NCBI GenBank assembly: GCA_002842695.1
Contig: PHDT01000016.1
Span: 1-64,000 of the forward strand
DNA length: 64,000 bases
Source: Bacteroidetes bacterium HGW-Bacteroidetes-10
GTDB taxonomy: Bacteria > Bacteroidota > Bacteroidia > Bacteroidales > UBA932
Direction of reading: 5' to 3'
The position numbers were made by a program, and so were the translations under genes. This document shows positions 8,646 to 16,660 of the stretch, piece by piece. The notes under the pieces are model-generated. The model was not told the DNA's origin. It saw only the letters and a list, made by a program, of their open reading frames with translations, and made no database searches. Every line of letters starts with the position of its first letter. The first letter of the stretch is position 1.

Positions 8646-9233
8646 ATGAAAGCGTTTACATTTGTAATAATGCTGATTATCAGCACTCAGTTTCTTTTTG
8701 CTCAAATTAAAGGTGACCAGAATGTTCCTGTACCAATAAAAGACAGCTTAATTTATTACGAAGCCATGATGAAAGCAAATCCCAATTTAACAAGGGACCA
8801 GCTATATCAGCAGGTAAGACACTGGGCTTATACAAAATTAATTGTGCTGCCAGTTACCTCTCCGGTGCTTTACGAAAACCCCGGTGAGGGAATAATTTCA
8901 GCAAGACTGGTTTTTAACCCGATTAAGCTCGGACCGGCAATAAATTCAAACTATCTTATACCACATGGCATTATTTATTTTCAAATTAAAGAGGGAAAAA
9001 TCAAATTCGTAATTTCTGACATTACTTACACACACGGACTGCTTATTGGTAATGTTTTTAAAGAGACTATTGGCAATAGTAAAAATCTATATTTTAACGC
9101 AACAAATGAGAAGAACTATAGAGCTTTCCGAAACGAATATATTTTTTATCTAACTGAGATTAATAATACAATTCAGAATCATCTGGGCTCGTTGTATTCA
9201 TTTATTAACAAGCCGTTGCTGGATGAGTTTTAA
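8646..9233 (+). CDS. Secreted DUF4468-like protein, paralogue 2
   Basis: 195 aa, the same length and layout as paralogue 1: signal peptide MKAFTFVIMLIISTQFLFAQ, the MKANPNLTRDQLYQQVRHW helix, the GIIYFQIKEGKIKFVISD strands and a C-terminal LDEF. It clearly arose by duplication together with the upstream leader. Its TAA coincides with the start of family A element A3, which would terminate its transcript. Function unknown. Confidence 0.72.
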   Translation: MKAFTFVIMLIISTQFLFAQIKGDQNVPVPIKDSLIYYEAMMKANPNLTRDQLYQQVRHWAYTKLIVLPVTSPVLYENPGEGIISARLVFNPIKLGPAINSNYLIPHGIIYFQIKEGKIKFVISDITYTHGLLIGNVFKETIGNSKNLYFNATNEKNYRAFRNEYIFYLTEINNTIQNHLGSLYSFINKPLLDEF

Positions 9234-9365
9234 AACTCTGCCAGAGTTTTTAGCAAGTTCTTGAATATTAAGCCATAACAATTTTTTAAGTAGCAATTTT
9301 TTTGATACATTAAAATAGTAATACCAAGATAATCTGTGAGTTCGTAAAAACTCTGGCAGAGTTTT
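9232..9365. repeat. Family A palindromic element, copy A3 (134 bp)
   Basis: Left palindrome 9232-9250 (centre GCC) starts on the stop codon of the preceding gene. Right palindrome 9347-9365 (centre GGC) is in inverted orientation. The inner flanks TTTTTAGCAAGTTCTTGAAT and GAGTTCGTAAAAA extend the inverted symmetry. It lies 116 bp before the RAYT start. Confidence 0.87.
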
Positions 9366-9449
9366 TATTATTCTAGAAAACATCTACTGAATTCCATTTA
9401 AAATTTCTAAGATTTCATCCCGGAAACAATAATTTTACCCAAAGTATAC

Positions 9450-9465
9450 TAACTCGGACAGAGTT
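9450..9465. repeat. Degenerate family A palindrome upstream of RAYT1
   Basis: AACTCGGACAGAGTT is a decayed version of AACTCTGCCAGAGTT and lies 15 bp before the RAYT1 ATG. It could be an old solo end or a site recognised by the RAYT. Confidence 0.5.
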
Positions 9466-9480
9466 ACAATTCAATTGGGT

Positions 9481-10071
9481 ATGAAGCATCAGAAAAGAAG
9501 GGAACAAGAGGGGAATTTCCATGTATGGCTCAGGGGTAATGGGCGATTCAATGTGTTCTATACAGATGAAGATCACACAGATTTTCTTCAGAGATGCGAT
9601 GAATCGGCAAAAGTGCACAACACAAAAATTTTCGCATTTGTACTAATGGCGAATCATATTCATTTAAGCCTTTACACAACTGAACTAACAGATTTTGTAA
9701 AAAGTGTTTTAATTGGATATGTGCAGAGGTATAACCGACGCCACAAATTGAGTGATAAATTATTCCGGACACCTTTTTCCAGCAGTAAGCTAATCAGCAG
9801 ATTACAAGTTGCAGAAAACATCCTTTACATCTTAAGCAATCCGGTCAAAGCCGGAATCTGTAATCATCCCAAGGAGTACATATGGAGTTCATATCACTTT
9901 TATGAAACCAATCAATCAAATCCATTGAGAAAACACATAAGCATTGATTGTTCCCCTGTTCATGAGATGTTTTTGGAAAGGATAATCTTGACAAAACACT
10001 TGAATCAGTCAGCCTTAATGCAGAACCAAAACCGAATATTGGCAGAATTCGAATTCCTGAATTTGAAGTAA
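9481..10071 (+). CDS. REP-associated tyrosine transposase (RAYT1), frameshifted
   Basis: IS200/IS605-related Y1 transposase of the RAYT/TnpA_REP type. The HUH motif is in MANHIHLS, with the catalytic Tyr probably in the QRYNRRH helix. WLRGNGRFNVFY, FRTPFSSSKLI and ILSNPVKAGIC are family blocks shared with the second RAYT at 18269. The upstream TTG at 9475 is possible, but ATG 9481 fits better. The frame closes at 10071, yet the expected C-terminal domain continues in the next frame to 10241. One missing T in the run at 9970-9974 would rejoin them (FFGKDNLDKTLES). It sits between family A elements A3 and A5, its likely substrates. Probably inactive unless frameshifting is used. Confidence 0.85.
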   Translation: MKHQKRREQEGNFHVWLRGNGRFNVFYTDEDHTDFLQRCDESAKVHNTKIFAFVLMANHIHLSLYTTELTDFVKSVLIGYVQRYNRRHKLSDKLFRTPFSSSKLISRLQVAENILYILSNPVKAGICNHPKEYIWSSYHFYETNQSNPLRKHISIDCSPVHEMFLERIILTKHLNQSALMQNQNRILAEFEFLNLK

Positions 10072-10241
10072 TTGAGCATATGAATAAATTGCTTAACGGA
10101 AGAAGTCTGGGGTCACTAAATTCAGCAGAAATTGAAAAGCTGATTATTCTTTTAAACAAACAGACACAAGCTACATATAGGCAGATAGCATCGGTCACCC
10201 ATTCGAGTTATGATGAAGTTCGTGGATTATGCAGAAGCTAA
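9966..10241 (+). pseudogene. Displaced C-terminal part of RAYT1
   Basis: The frame shifted by one base relative to RAYT1 reads GKDNLDKTLESVSLNAEPKP, then VIEHMNKLLNGRSLGSLN, and ends ATYRQIASVTHSSYDEVRGL. This aligns with RAYT2 (VINHLNNLLNGRNLYTLT and ASFRQIAGLMHESYAEVRRF), so it is the natural C-terminal DNA-binding part. Its TAA is 2 bp before family A element A5. Confidence 0.82.
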
Positions 10242-10243
10242 AA

Positions 10244-10377
10244 AAAACTCTGGCAGAGTTTTTACGAATTTGCTCATTATTTGCAATTTACAAAATCTAA
10301 CGATCCAAATTTTAAACCAAATCAAATGATTAAAACGCTGATTTTTCATTACTTGCTAAAAACTCTGGCAGAGTTTT
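10244..10377. repeat. Family A palindromic element, copy A5 (134 bp)
   Basis: Palindromes 10244-10262 and 10359-10377, both AAAACTCTGGCAGAGTTTT. It begins 2 bp after the RAYT1 C-terminal stop and ends 36 bp before the third DUF4468-like gene, with the same leader spacing as A1 and A2. Confidence 0.87.
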
Positions 10378-10413
10378 GTTTTATTTTTGTAAATTTCGAA
10401 AAAATCAAACTCT

Positions 10414-10893
10414 ATGAAAGCTTTAACATTTGTAATGATGCTGATTATCAGTACCCAGTTTGTTGTTGCTCAAAATAAGGGAGAACAAATCATTCATGTT
10501 CCGTTAAAGGATAGTGTTATTTTCATCGAAGGAGTAATGAATGCCAATCCAGCACTCACAGGGGAGCTAATTCTGAACACGATAAGATATTCAGCTCTTT
10601 CGTCAGAATATTACCTGAGTGTCCAGGGCATAATCTATCTGCAGGTCAAGCAGGGAAAGATTAAATATACCATAACCGATTTCTATTATAAACTTGAAGA
10701 TATTTCAAAGACTTTTACATTTCATAGTGAAGGCGACAGCAAAACCCTGCTTAGTAAAGCAACATCAGATCAACTCGGGAAAGTTATACGAAAAGAGTAT
10801 ACCCATTATCTGAATGAAATTGACAACAAGATAAAGATTAAGCTGCATTCCCTGAAAGAATTCGTAAACAGACCAATATTTGACGAGTTTTAG
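10414..10893 (+). CDS. Secreted DUF4468-like protein, paralogue 3, internally deleted
   Basis: 159 aa, 36 residues shorter than its two paralogues. The signal peptide (MKALTFVMMLIISTQFVVAQ), the MNANPALT block, the GIIYLQVKQGKIKYTITDFYY strands and the FDEF C-terminus are kept. The stretch that in the others runs from the RDQLYQKVRQW helix into the first strands is replaced by GELILNTIRYSALSSEYY. The core fold is therefore probably incomplete. Start and leader match the paralogues. Possibly a decaying copy. Confidence 0.65.
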   Translation: MKALTFVMMLIISTQFVVAQNKGEQIIHVPLKDSVIFIEGVMNANPALTGELILNTIRYSALSSEYYLSVQGIIYLQVKQGKIKYTITDFYYKLEDISKTFTFHSEGDSKTLLSKATSDQLGKVIRKEYTHYLNEIDNKIKIKLHSLKEFVNRPIFDEF

Positions 10894-10928
10894 CATACAA
10901 TACTTTGCCGGCTTTAAAATAACAAATG

Positions 10929-10950
10929 CTAAAGTTTCCCACGTGCAAAA
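10929..10950. repeat. 22-bp CACGTG-containing repeat abutting element A6
   Basis: A 22-bp sequence with CACGTG in its right half is repeated exactly, in reverse complement, at 48242-48263. Its last four bases are the AAAA that begins element A6. The first 12 bp of the reverse complement (TTTTGCACGTGG) also follow element A9 at 40262-40273. It is probably an extension or preferred target of the mobile repeats. Confidence 0.65.
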
Positions 10951-11078
10951 CTCTGCCAGAGTTTTTAGCAAGTTCTTGAATATTAGGCCAGAACAATATT
11001 TCAAGAAGGTGATTTTTCGGCATTAATAAATTGCTATGTCTTGATATTCTGCAAGTTCGTAAAAACTCTGGCAGAGTT
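10947..11078. repeat. Family A palindromic element, copy A6 (132 bp)
   Basis: Left palindrome 10947-10965 (centre GCC), right palindrome 11062-11078 (centre GGC, last bases changed to TTCG). The interior is nearly identical to the reverse complement of copy A9 at 40134-40265, with only a few substitutions, indicating recent copying in opposite orientation. Confidence 0.88.
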
Positions 11079-11136
11079 CGAAAATCCCTAAGAATTTGTT
11101 TTATATTTGTCACGGGTTAAAATCCAAAAACCGTTT

Positions 11137-11742
11137 ATGCTTAAAAGGGCCTCTGCCATATTGCTGATAATCATAGCCAACATTTTGCTGTTGGGACACA
11201 CTGTTGTGCCTCATCACCATCACGGGGAGCATATCTGCATCTGCAATTACAGTGAGCACTCTCACGACAATACTGCTCCGGGAAATGCCCAGGCAGATTT
11301 GTCGTCAGGTAAATATTCCGCAGGAAGTCAATCATCAGAATTTGACAACGATCATACCGGTTGCATTCATGGAGATAATATCTCCGATGAAAATTCACAT
11401 GAAGAGTGCAGCGGAGATACCCAAAACAGCTGTAACAGTTGTCCTGTTTCCGGACACAGCAGCGAAGGAAAGTGCAACTTTCTGGATTTACTTGTGCTTA
11501 TTCCGGCCAACGAGACAAAGTCAGAGAACGGCTCTTTTTCAGGAGATTCCCGCTTTAACAATGACACAGATTCCGGTTTTGAAAATGGCTCTCTGCCGGA
11601 TTTCTTTATTGCATATGTAAGTAACCGATTGTTCCATAATCTTCCGGAACCGGTCCAGCTCCTGAGTGAGCATAACGACAAAACTCCGCTTCTCTGCGGA
11701 ATCTATTTCACAAAAGGGCTCCGCGCCCCACCTGCTGTTTAA
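11137..11742 (+). CDS. His/Cys-rich secreted protein (DUF6769-like), metal-efflux associated
   Basis: 201 aa from ATG 11137; an upstream TTG at 11107 is less likely because MLKRASAILLIIIANILLL is a good signal segment. The mature N-terminus is metal-ligand rich: VVPHHHHGEHICICNYSEHSH, followed by a low-complexity Ser/Asp/Asn region with further His and Cys (CNSCPVSGHSSEGKC). Similar His-rich small proteins accompany CusB/CusA genes in Bacteroidota, and here the adaptor gene follows by 180 bp. It probably captures or senses Cu, Zn or related ions at the envelope; the metal is not shown by sequence. Confidence 0.65.
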   Translation: MLKRASAILLIIIANILLLGHTVVPHHHHGEHICICNYSEHSHDNTAPGNAQADLSSGKYSAGSQSSEFDNDHTGCIHGDNISDENSHEECSGDTQNSCNSCPVSGHSSEGKCNFLDLLVLIPANETKSENGSFSGDSRFNNDTDSGFENGSLPDFFIAYVSNRLFHNLPEPVQLLSEHNDKTPLLCGIYFTKGLRAPPAV

Positions 11743-11841
11743 GTTCTCCGACTGGACAATCACTCTTGCTTTTGCTTTTTTAATTGAAATTTCAGAATCT
11801 AAACTGAAAATCCTGCAAGGTAAATTGACTATTCAGTCCAG

Positions 11842-11890
11842 GCATCCGCCAACAGGATTATTGCATTGTAATAATCAGTCCTGGCGGTGC
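11842..11890 (+). terminator. Structured leader / possible attenuator before the efflux operon
   Basis: GCA-CCGCCA-GGA pairs with TCC-TGGCGG-TGC (11842-11857 with 11879-11890, with small bulges) around an inner ATTATT/AATAAT hairpin, and AGTTTT follows. It could terminate the His-rich gene or attenuate the adaptor gene 32 bp downstream. No known riboswitch was recognised. Confidence 0.4.
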
Positions 11891-11921
11891 AGTTTTCATT
11901 AACACTTAAACAGCAATCAAA

Positions 11922-13547
11922 ATGTCAGCAAAATTTCTACAAATATTATTAATTGCAATGGCGGCAACGTTTTCGGGCTGCCGGAACAATTCTGGGGATG
12001 CACATGAGGGAGAGAGCCATGAAGGTCACAATCATGAAGCCGAAGCCAAAAGCGAAGCAAAGGCCGACCCGCATGCCGGTCACAACCACGGAGAGGCTCC
12101 TAAATTTCAATATACTGCATACAGCAATAGCCACGAGCTCTTTGCCGAGGCCGATGCCTTTATTGCCGGCAAGAAGGCAGCAATTCTTTCACACTTTTCA
12201 ATACTTCCCGGATTCAAAGCAGTTGAAGAGGGCAAAATCACAGCTATCCTTACGGTTAACGGACAGGAGAGCAGGGCCGAACTTTCTGCTCCAACAAGAA
12301 AGGGTATTTACCTGTTTGAGATCACTCCATCAACTGCCGGAAAAGGGAGTCTGAGATTTGTGATCTCGGAAAAAGGAGGTAATACAGAATCTGGAACAGG
12401 CGAAAAAGGTGAATTAAGAAAGCGCGGTAATTATGAAGTAATTGTTTCCGAAGTGACTGTCTTTGCAGACGACCACGCACCTTATCATGCGCTGCAACCG
12501 GAACCATCTGCAGTAAATACAACTGTTTTCACAAAAGAGCAGTCGTGGAAAATTGATTTTGCCACTGCCCTGCCGGCACAGGAACCATTTGGCGAGATAA
12601 TCAAAACATCTGCACTCGTTACATCATCGCAGGAGGGAGAGGCAATAGTATCGGCAAAGTCTGCTGGGATTGTGATCTTTAGCGCGGGAGTGGTAACTGA
12701 GGGAATGAGTGTATCGGCAGGTCAGACAATAGCCTCAATTTCCGGAGGTATGGCAGACAACAATCCGGCCATCCGCTTTGAAGAGGCAAGAAACAACTTC
12801 GAAAAGGCATCAGCAGATTTTGAAAGGGCAAAACTGCTCTCTGCAGATAATATTATCTCTCAGAAAGAGTTCACGGATACGAAAAACAGATATGATAATG
12901 CTAAGTCAGTTTATGATAATTTAAGGGGCAACTTCAGCAGATCCGGGCAGAGCGTCAAAAGTCCGCTGGGCGGATTCATCCGCCAGCTCTTTGTGAGCAA
13001 CGGAGCATATGTTGAGGCTGGAACACCTCTTATGGTTGTATCGCAAAGCAGAAAGCTGACACTTACCGCATCGCTTCCGCAGAGATACCTGCCTGTTCTT
13101 GCAACAGTAAGGGAAGCATCAATTAAGGCAAACTCTCAGAGCCCGGCTCTGTCACTTGGCGAACTAAAGGGTAGGGTTCTCTCATACGGCAAAGCAGCAA
13201 ATTCAGATAATTTCCTGATTCCCTTCACAATGCAGATTGAGAATAACGGATCCTTTATTCCCGGAAGTTTTGTTGAGGTCTACCTTAAGGGGCTGAGCGG
13301 GACAAATGTTATAACCGTTCCGGTAAAAGCACTCATGGAGGAGCAGGGTCTCTTCTATGTTTGGGTTCAGATTACCCCGGAGCTGTTCGAAAAGAGGGAG
13401 GTTAAGGTTGGCAGAAATGACGGTCGAAGTGCCGAAATCCTTTCAGGTCTGCAGGCCACTGAGAGAGTGGTTACTGCCGGGGCAGTTCAGATTAAACTGG
13501 CTCAGGCAACAGGTACTCTTGACGCACATTCAGGTCACGTTCATTAA
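11922..13547 (+). CDS. RND efflux periplasmic adaptor, CusB-like lipoprotein
   Basis: 541 aa membrane fusion protein linking the inner-membrane RND pump to the outer-membrane channel. Lipoprotein signal MSAKFLQILLIAMAATFSGC. Next comes a His-rich, charged segment (HEGESHEGHNHEAEA, then DPHAGHNHGEA) and a C-terminal HSGHVH, both plausible metal-binding tails. The core has the barrel-sandwich hybrid halves (AKSAGIVIFSAGVVTEGMSV and VKSPLGGFIRQLFVSNGAYV) around a helical hairpin (about residues 285-340). First gene of a tight adaptor-pump-channel operon (11 bp, then overlapping). Metal specificity unknown. Confidence 0.88.
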   Translation: MSAKFLQILLIAMAATFSGCRNNSGDAHEGESHEGHNHEAEAKSEAKADPHAGHNHGEAPKFQYTAYSNSHELFAEADAFIAGKKAAILSHFSILPGFKAVEEGKITAILTVNGQESRAELSAPTRKGIYLFEITPSTAGKGSLRFVISEKGGNTESGTGEKGELRKRGNYEVIVSEVTVFADDHAPYHALQPEPSAVNTTVFTKEQSWKIDFATALPAQEPFGEIIKTSALVTSSQEGEAIVSAKSAGIVIFSAGVVTEGMSVSAGQTIASISGGMADNNPAIRFEEARNNFEKASADFERAKLLSADNIISQKEFTDTKNRYDNAKSVYDNLRGNFSRSGQSVKSPLGGFIRQLFVSNGAYVEAGTPLMVVSQSRKLTLTASLPQRYLPVLATVREASIKANSQSPALSLGELKGRVLSYGKAANSDNFLIPFTMQIENNGSFIPGSFVEVYLKGLSGTNVITVPVKALMEEQGLFYVWVQITPELFEKREVKVGRNDGRSAEILSGLQATERVVTAGAVQIKLAQATGTLDAHSGHVH

Positions 13548-13558
13548 TAACTGAAGCA

Positions 13559-16500
13559 ATGTTAAACAACATCATAAAATTTTCGCTCAGCAACAAGTAT
13601 CTCATTTTGCTCTGCTCAATGGTACTTGTGGTTTTTGGAGCAAGAACCGCCTCTAATATGGACATTGATGTCTTTCCGGACCTCACTGCTCCTACCGTGG
13701 TGGTTATGACAGATGCCCACGGAATGGCATCGGAAGAGGTAGAAAGGCTTGTTACCTACCCCATCGAGACTGCAGTTAACGGTGCCACAGATGTAAGGCG
13801 TGTAAGATCTGCATCCTCACAGGGATTCTCATTTGTATGGGTTGAATTTGACTGGGGAACAGATATCTTTAAAGCAAGGCAGATAGTTAGCGAAAAACTC
13901 ATCAGCATAAACTCACAGATGCCCCTGGGTATTGGTCAGCCGGAACTGGCACCGCAGTCGAGCGTAATGGGTGAAATCTTTTTTGTGGGGCTTCAGGCAG
14001 ACAGCACTAGCATGATGGATCTTCGCACTATCGCGGAATGGAATGTCAAGCCGCTTATTCTATCTACCGGAGGAGTCTCTCAGGTAACAATTATTGGAGG
14101 CGACTACAAACAGTACCAGGTAATAGCAGATCCTCAGAAGATGATCTATTACAAGGTAAGTGCAAAAGAGCTGGTAGATGTCTGCAGAGAGATGAGTAAC
14201 AACTCTGCAGGCGGAGCACTGAGGGAATTCGGCAATGAGTATGTGGTAAGAGGAGTTGCAAGAAGCTCAGACCCTGAGGAGCTGGCTGCCACTTATATCA
14301 AGTCAGTAAACGGAAGGCCAGTAAGAGTTAGCGATGTGGCCGATGTAAGAATCGGCAGTGCTACCAAAATGGGATATGCATCAGGAAATGCAAAACCGGG
14401 AGTCATTATTTCAATCTCAAAACAGCCAAACGCAAATACACTTGAGGTAACCGAAAAGATTGAGAAAAACCTTGCAGAGCTTGTAAAAACCCTGCCTCCG
14501 GATGTAAAACTTGACACAAAGATTTTCCGCCAGGCAGACTTCATTGAGACCTCCGTAAGGAATGTGGGAACCGCCCTGCTCGAAGGAGCCCTGTTTGTTG
14601 TGCTGATTCTCTTCCTCTTTCTGGGAAGCTTCAGAACCACAATCATCTCCCTGCTGGCCATTCCGCTATCGCTTCTGGGAGCAATCCTTGTAATGCAGAT
14701 GCTTGGGATGACAATCAACACTATGTCGCTGGGAGGAATGGCAATTGCGATAGGCTCTCTTGTGGACGATGCAATCATAGATGTCGAGAATGTTTACAAA
14801 CGGCTCCGCCAGAACCGGCTACTGCCCGAATCCGAAAGGCATTCGGCATTTACCGTAGTCTTCGAGGCCTCAAAAGAGATTCGCGCTTCCATTTTCAACG
14901 CAACCCTCATTATCATGGTGGCATTCCTCCCGCTTTTCTTCCTTTCAGGCATGGAGGGACGAATGCTTAAGCCGCTTGGAGTATCATTTCTGGTCTCTCT
15001 CTTTATGTCGCTTGTAGTGGCAATGACACTCACACCTCTCCTTGCAAAAATGCTTCTCTCATCAGACAAATACCTGGAGAAAAATCAGAAGGAGAAGTGG
15101 CTCTCTGCCAAACTTGTTCTCCACTATGAACGCTCGCTTATCTGGTCCCTGAAGCATAAAGGAGCGATTCTTGGCACAACAATACTCCTCTTTATTGCCT
15201 CCCTTGTCATCTTCACCGGCCTGGGGCGCAGCTTCCTCCCCGAATTCAACGAAGGCTCGCTCACCCTCTCCGTCGTCGCCAAACCCGGCGTCTCCCTCGA
15301 AGAGAGCAACTACCTTGGCAACCTTGTAGAGAAGGAGCTTCTTACAATACCTGAGGTAACAAGTACAGCCCGCAGAACAGGACGAGGCGAACTTGACGAA
15401 CACTCTCAGACCACAAACAGTGCAGAGATAGATGTCAACTTCAAACTGGACAAGAGGAGTCAGCAGGAGTTTATGGCAGATGTGAGAAAGACCCTGTCCG
15501 GTGTTCCCGGAATTGCCTACACAGTTGGGCAGCCGCTGGGTCACAGAATTGACCACATGCTTTCAGGAACAAGAGCAAATATCGCAATCAAGGTTTTTGG
15601 TCCGGACCTCAACAGACTATTCACAATTGGTAATGAGATCAAGCACTACACAGAGGATGTAGAGGGTCTTGTAGATCTGAATGTAGACCAGCAGATTGAG
15701 ATTCCGCAGATTCAGATAAGGGCAGACAGGGAGATGATGGCACAGTACGGAGTGCATATGTCTGATTTCAATGAATATATAGACCTTGCACTTGGCGGTG
15801 AAAAACTTGCAGACATTTACGAAGGTCAGAGAAAATTTGACCTTGTCATGAGAGTGGGTAACAGCGAGCCTAAGTCAGTGGATGAAATTAAAAATGCACT
15901 CATTGACACCCACACAGGTGGCAAAGTTCCGCTGGATCAGATAGCAAGTATTGTCTCGGCTTCGGGTCCAAGCTCAATAAGCAGGGAGAATGTTGAGAGA
16001 AAAATTGTAGTATCTGCAAACGTTGCAGGCAGCGACCTTCGCACTGTAGTTGAAGAGATTCAGAAACGGGTAGAGAAGTCGGTTAAACTTCCGGAAGGTT
16101 ATCGTGTCGAATATGGCGGACAGTTTGAGAGCGAAGCCCGTGCTTCAAGAAGTCTTATGCTAACATCCATTATTGCCATCGTAATAATATTTTTGCTTCT
16201 CTTCCAGGAGTTCAAAAACCTGAAACTTGCAGGCATTATTCTGCTGAACCTGCCACTGGCACTTATTGGCGGAGTATTTGCAATCTGGGTAACTTCAGGC
16301 GTGCTAAGCATTCCTGCAATTATTGGTTTTATCACTCTTTTTGGAATTGCAACAAGAAATGGTATATTGTTGGTGTCAAATTATCAGAGGCTGCAGGCAC
16401 AGGGAGTCTCTCTGCATGAAACCATTACCAGAGGCTCATCAGACAGGCTGAATGCTATTTTAATGACAGCCCTTACAGCTGCGCTGGCACTCATTCCGCT

Positions 16501-16660
16501 GGCATTAAAAGGCGACCTCTCAGGAAACGAGATACAGAGTCCAATGGCAAAAGTGATACTGGGCGGACTTCTTACATCAACTTTGCTGAACATTTACATT
16601 GTTCCGATTGTTTACAGCATTCTCAATATTCACAGAGATAAAAAACAAGACAGCATATGA
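13559..16660 (+). CDS. Heavy-metal efflux RND transporter (CusA/CzcA-like)
   Basis: 1033 aa, full length, with 12 expected membrane helices and two large periplasmic loops. It opens FSLSNKYLILLCSMVLVVFG and DVFPDLTAPTVVV. The TM4 segment reads MSLGGMAIAIGSLVDDAIID, with acidic residues in VDDAIIDVEN, differing from the classical CzcA motif DFGxxxDGAV found in the pump at 43599. It is probably a distinct heavy-metal-efflux subgroup. Proton-driven export of metal ions is the family role. It overlaps the downstream channel gene by 4 bp (ATGA). Confidence 0.9.
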   Translation: MLNNIIKFSLSNKYLILLCSMVLVVFGARTASNMDIDVFPDLTAPTVVVMTDAHGMASEEVERLVTYPIETAVNGATDVRRVRSASSQGFSFVWVEFDWGTDIFKARQIVSEKLISINSQMPLGIGQPELAPQSSVMGEIFFVGLQADSTSMMDLRTIAEWNVKPLILSTGGVSQVTIIGGDYKQYQVIADPQKMIYYKVSAKELVDVCREMSNNSAGGALREFGNEYVVRGVARSSDPEELAATYIKSVNGRPVRVSDVADVRIGSATKMGYASGNAKPGVIISISKQPNANTLEVTEKIEKNLAELVKTLPPDVKLDTKIFRQADFIETSVRNVGTALLEGALFVVLILFLFLGSFRTTIISLLAIPLSLLGAILVMQMLGMTINTMSLGGMAIAIGSLVDDAIIDVENVYKRLRQNRLLPESERHSAFTVVFEASKEIRASIFNATLIIMVAFLPLFFLSGMEGRMLKPLGVSFLVSLFMSLVVAMTLTPLLAKMLLSSDKYLEKNQKEKWLSAKLVLHYERSLIWSLKHKGAILGTTILLFIASLVIFTGLGRSFLPEFNEGSLTLSVVAKPGVSLEESNYLGNLVEKELLTIPEVTSTARRTGRGELDEHSQTTNSAEIDVNFKLDKRSQQEFMADVRKTLSGVPGIAYTVGQPLGHRIDHMLSGTRANIAIKVFGPDLNRLFTIGNEIKHYTEDVEGLVDLNVDQQIEIPQIQIRADREMMAQYGVHMSDFNEYIDLALGGEKLADIYEGQRKFDLVMRVGNSEPKSVDEIKNALIDTHTGGKVPLDQIASIVSASGPSSISRENVERKIVVSANVAGSDLRTVVEEIQKRVEKSVKLPEGYRVEYGGQFESEARASRSLMLTSIIAIVIIFLLLFQEFKNLKLAGIILLNLPLALIGGVFAIWVTSGVLSIPAIIGFITLFGIATRNGILLVSNYQRLQAQGVSLHETITRGSSDRLNAILMTALTAALALIPLALKGDLSGNEIQSPMAKVILGGLLTSTLLNIYIVPIVYSILNIHRDKKQDSI

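Noticed and set aside
7837-10377. Family A palindromes as integron attC sites
   Set aside because: No integrase, no attC-type core sites, and repeats occur across unrelated loci in both orientations; a neighbouring RAYT explains them better.
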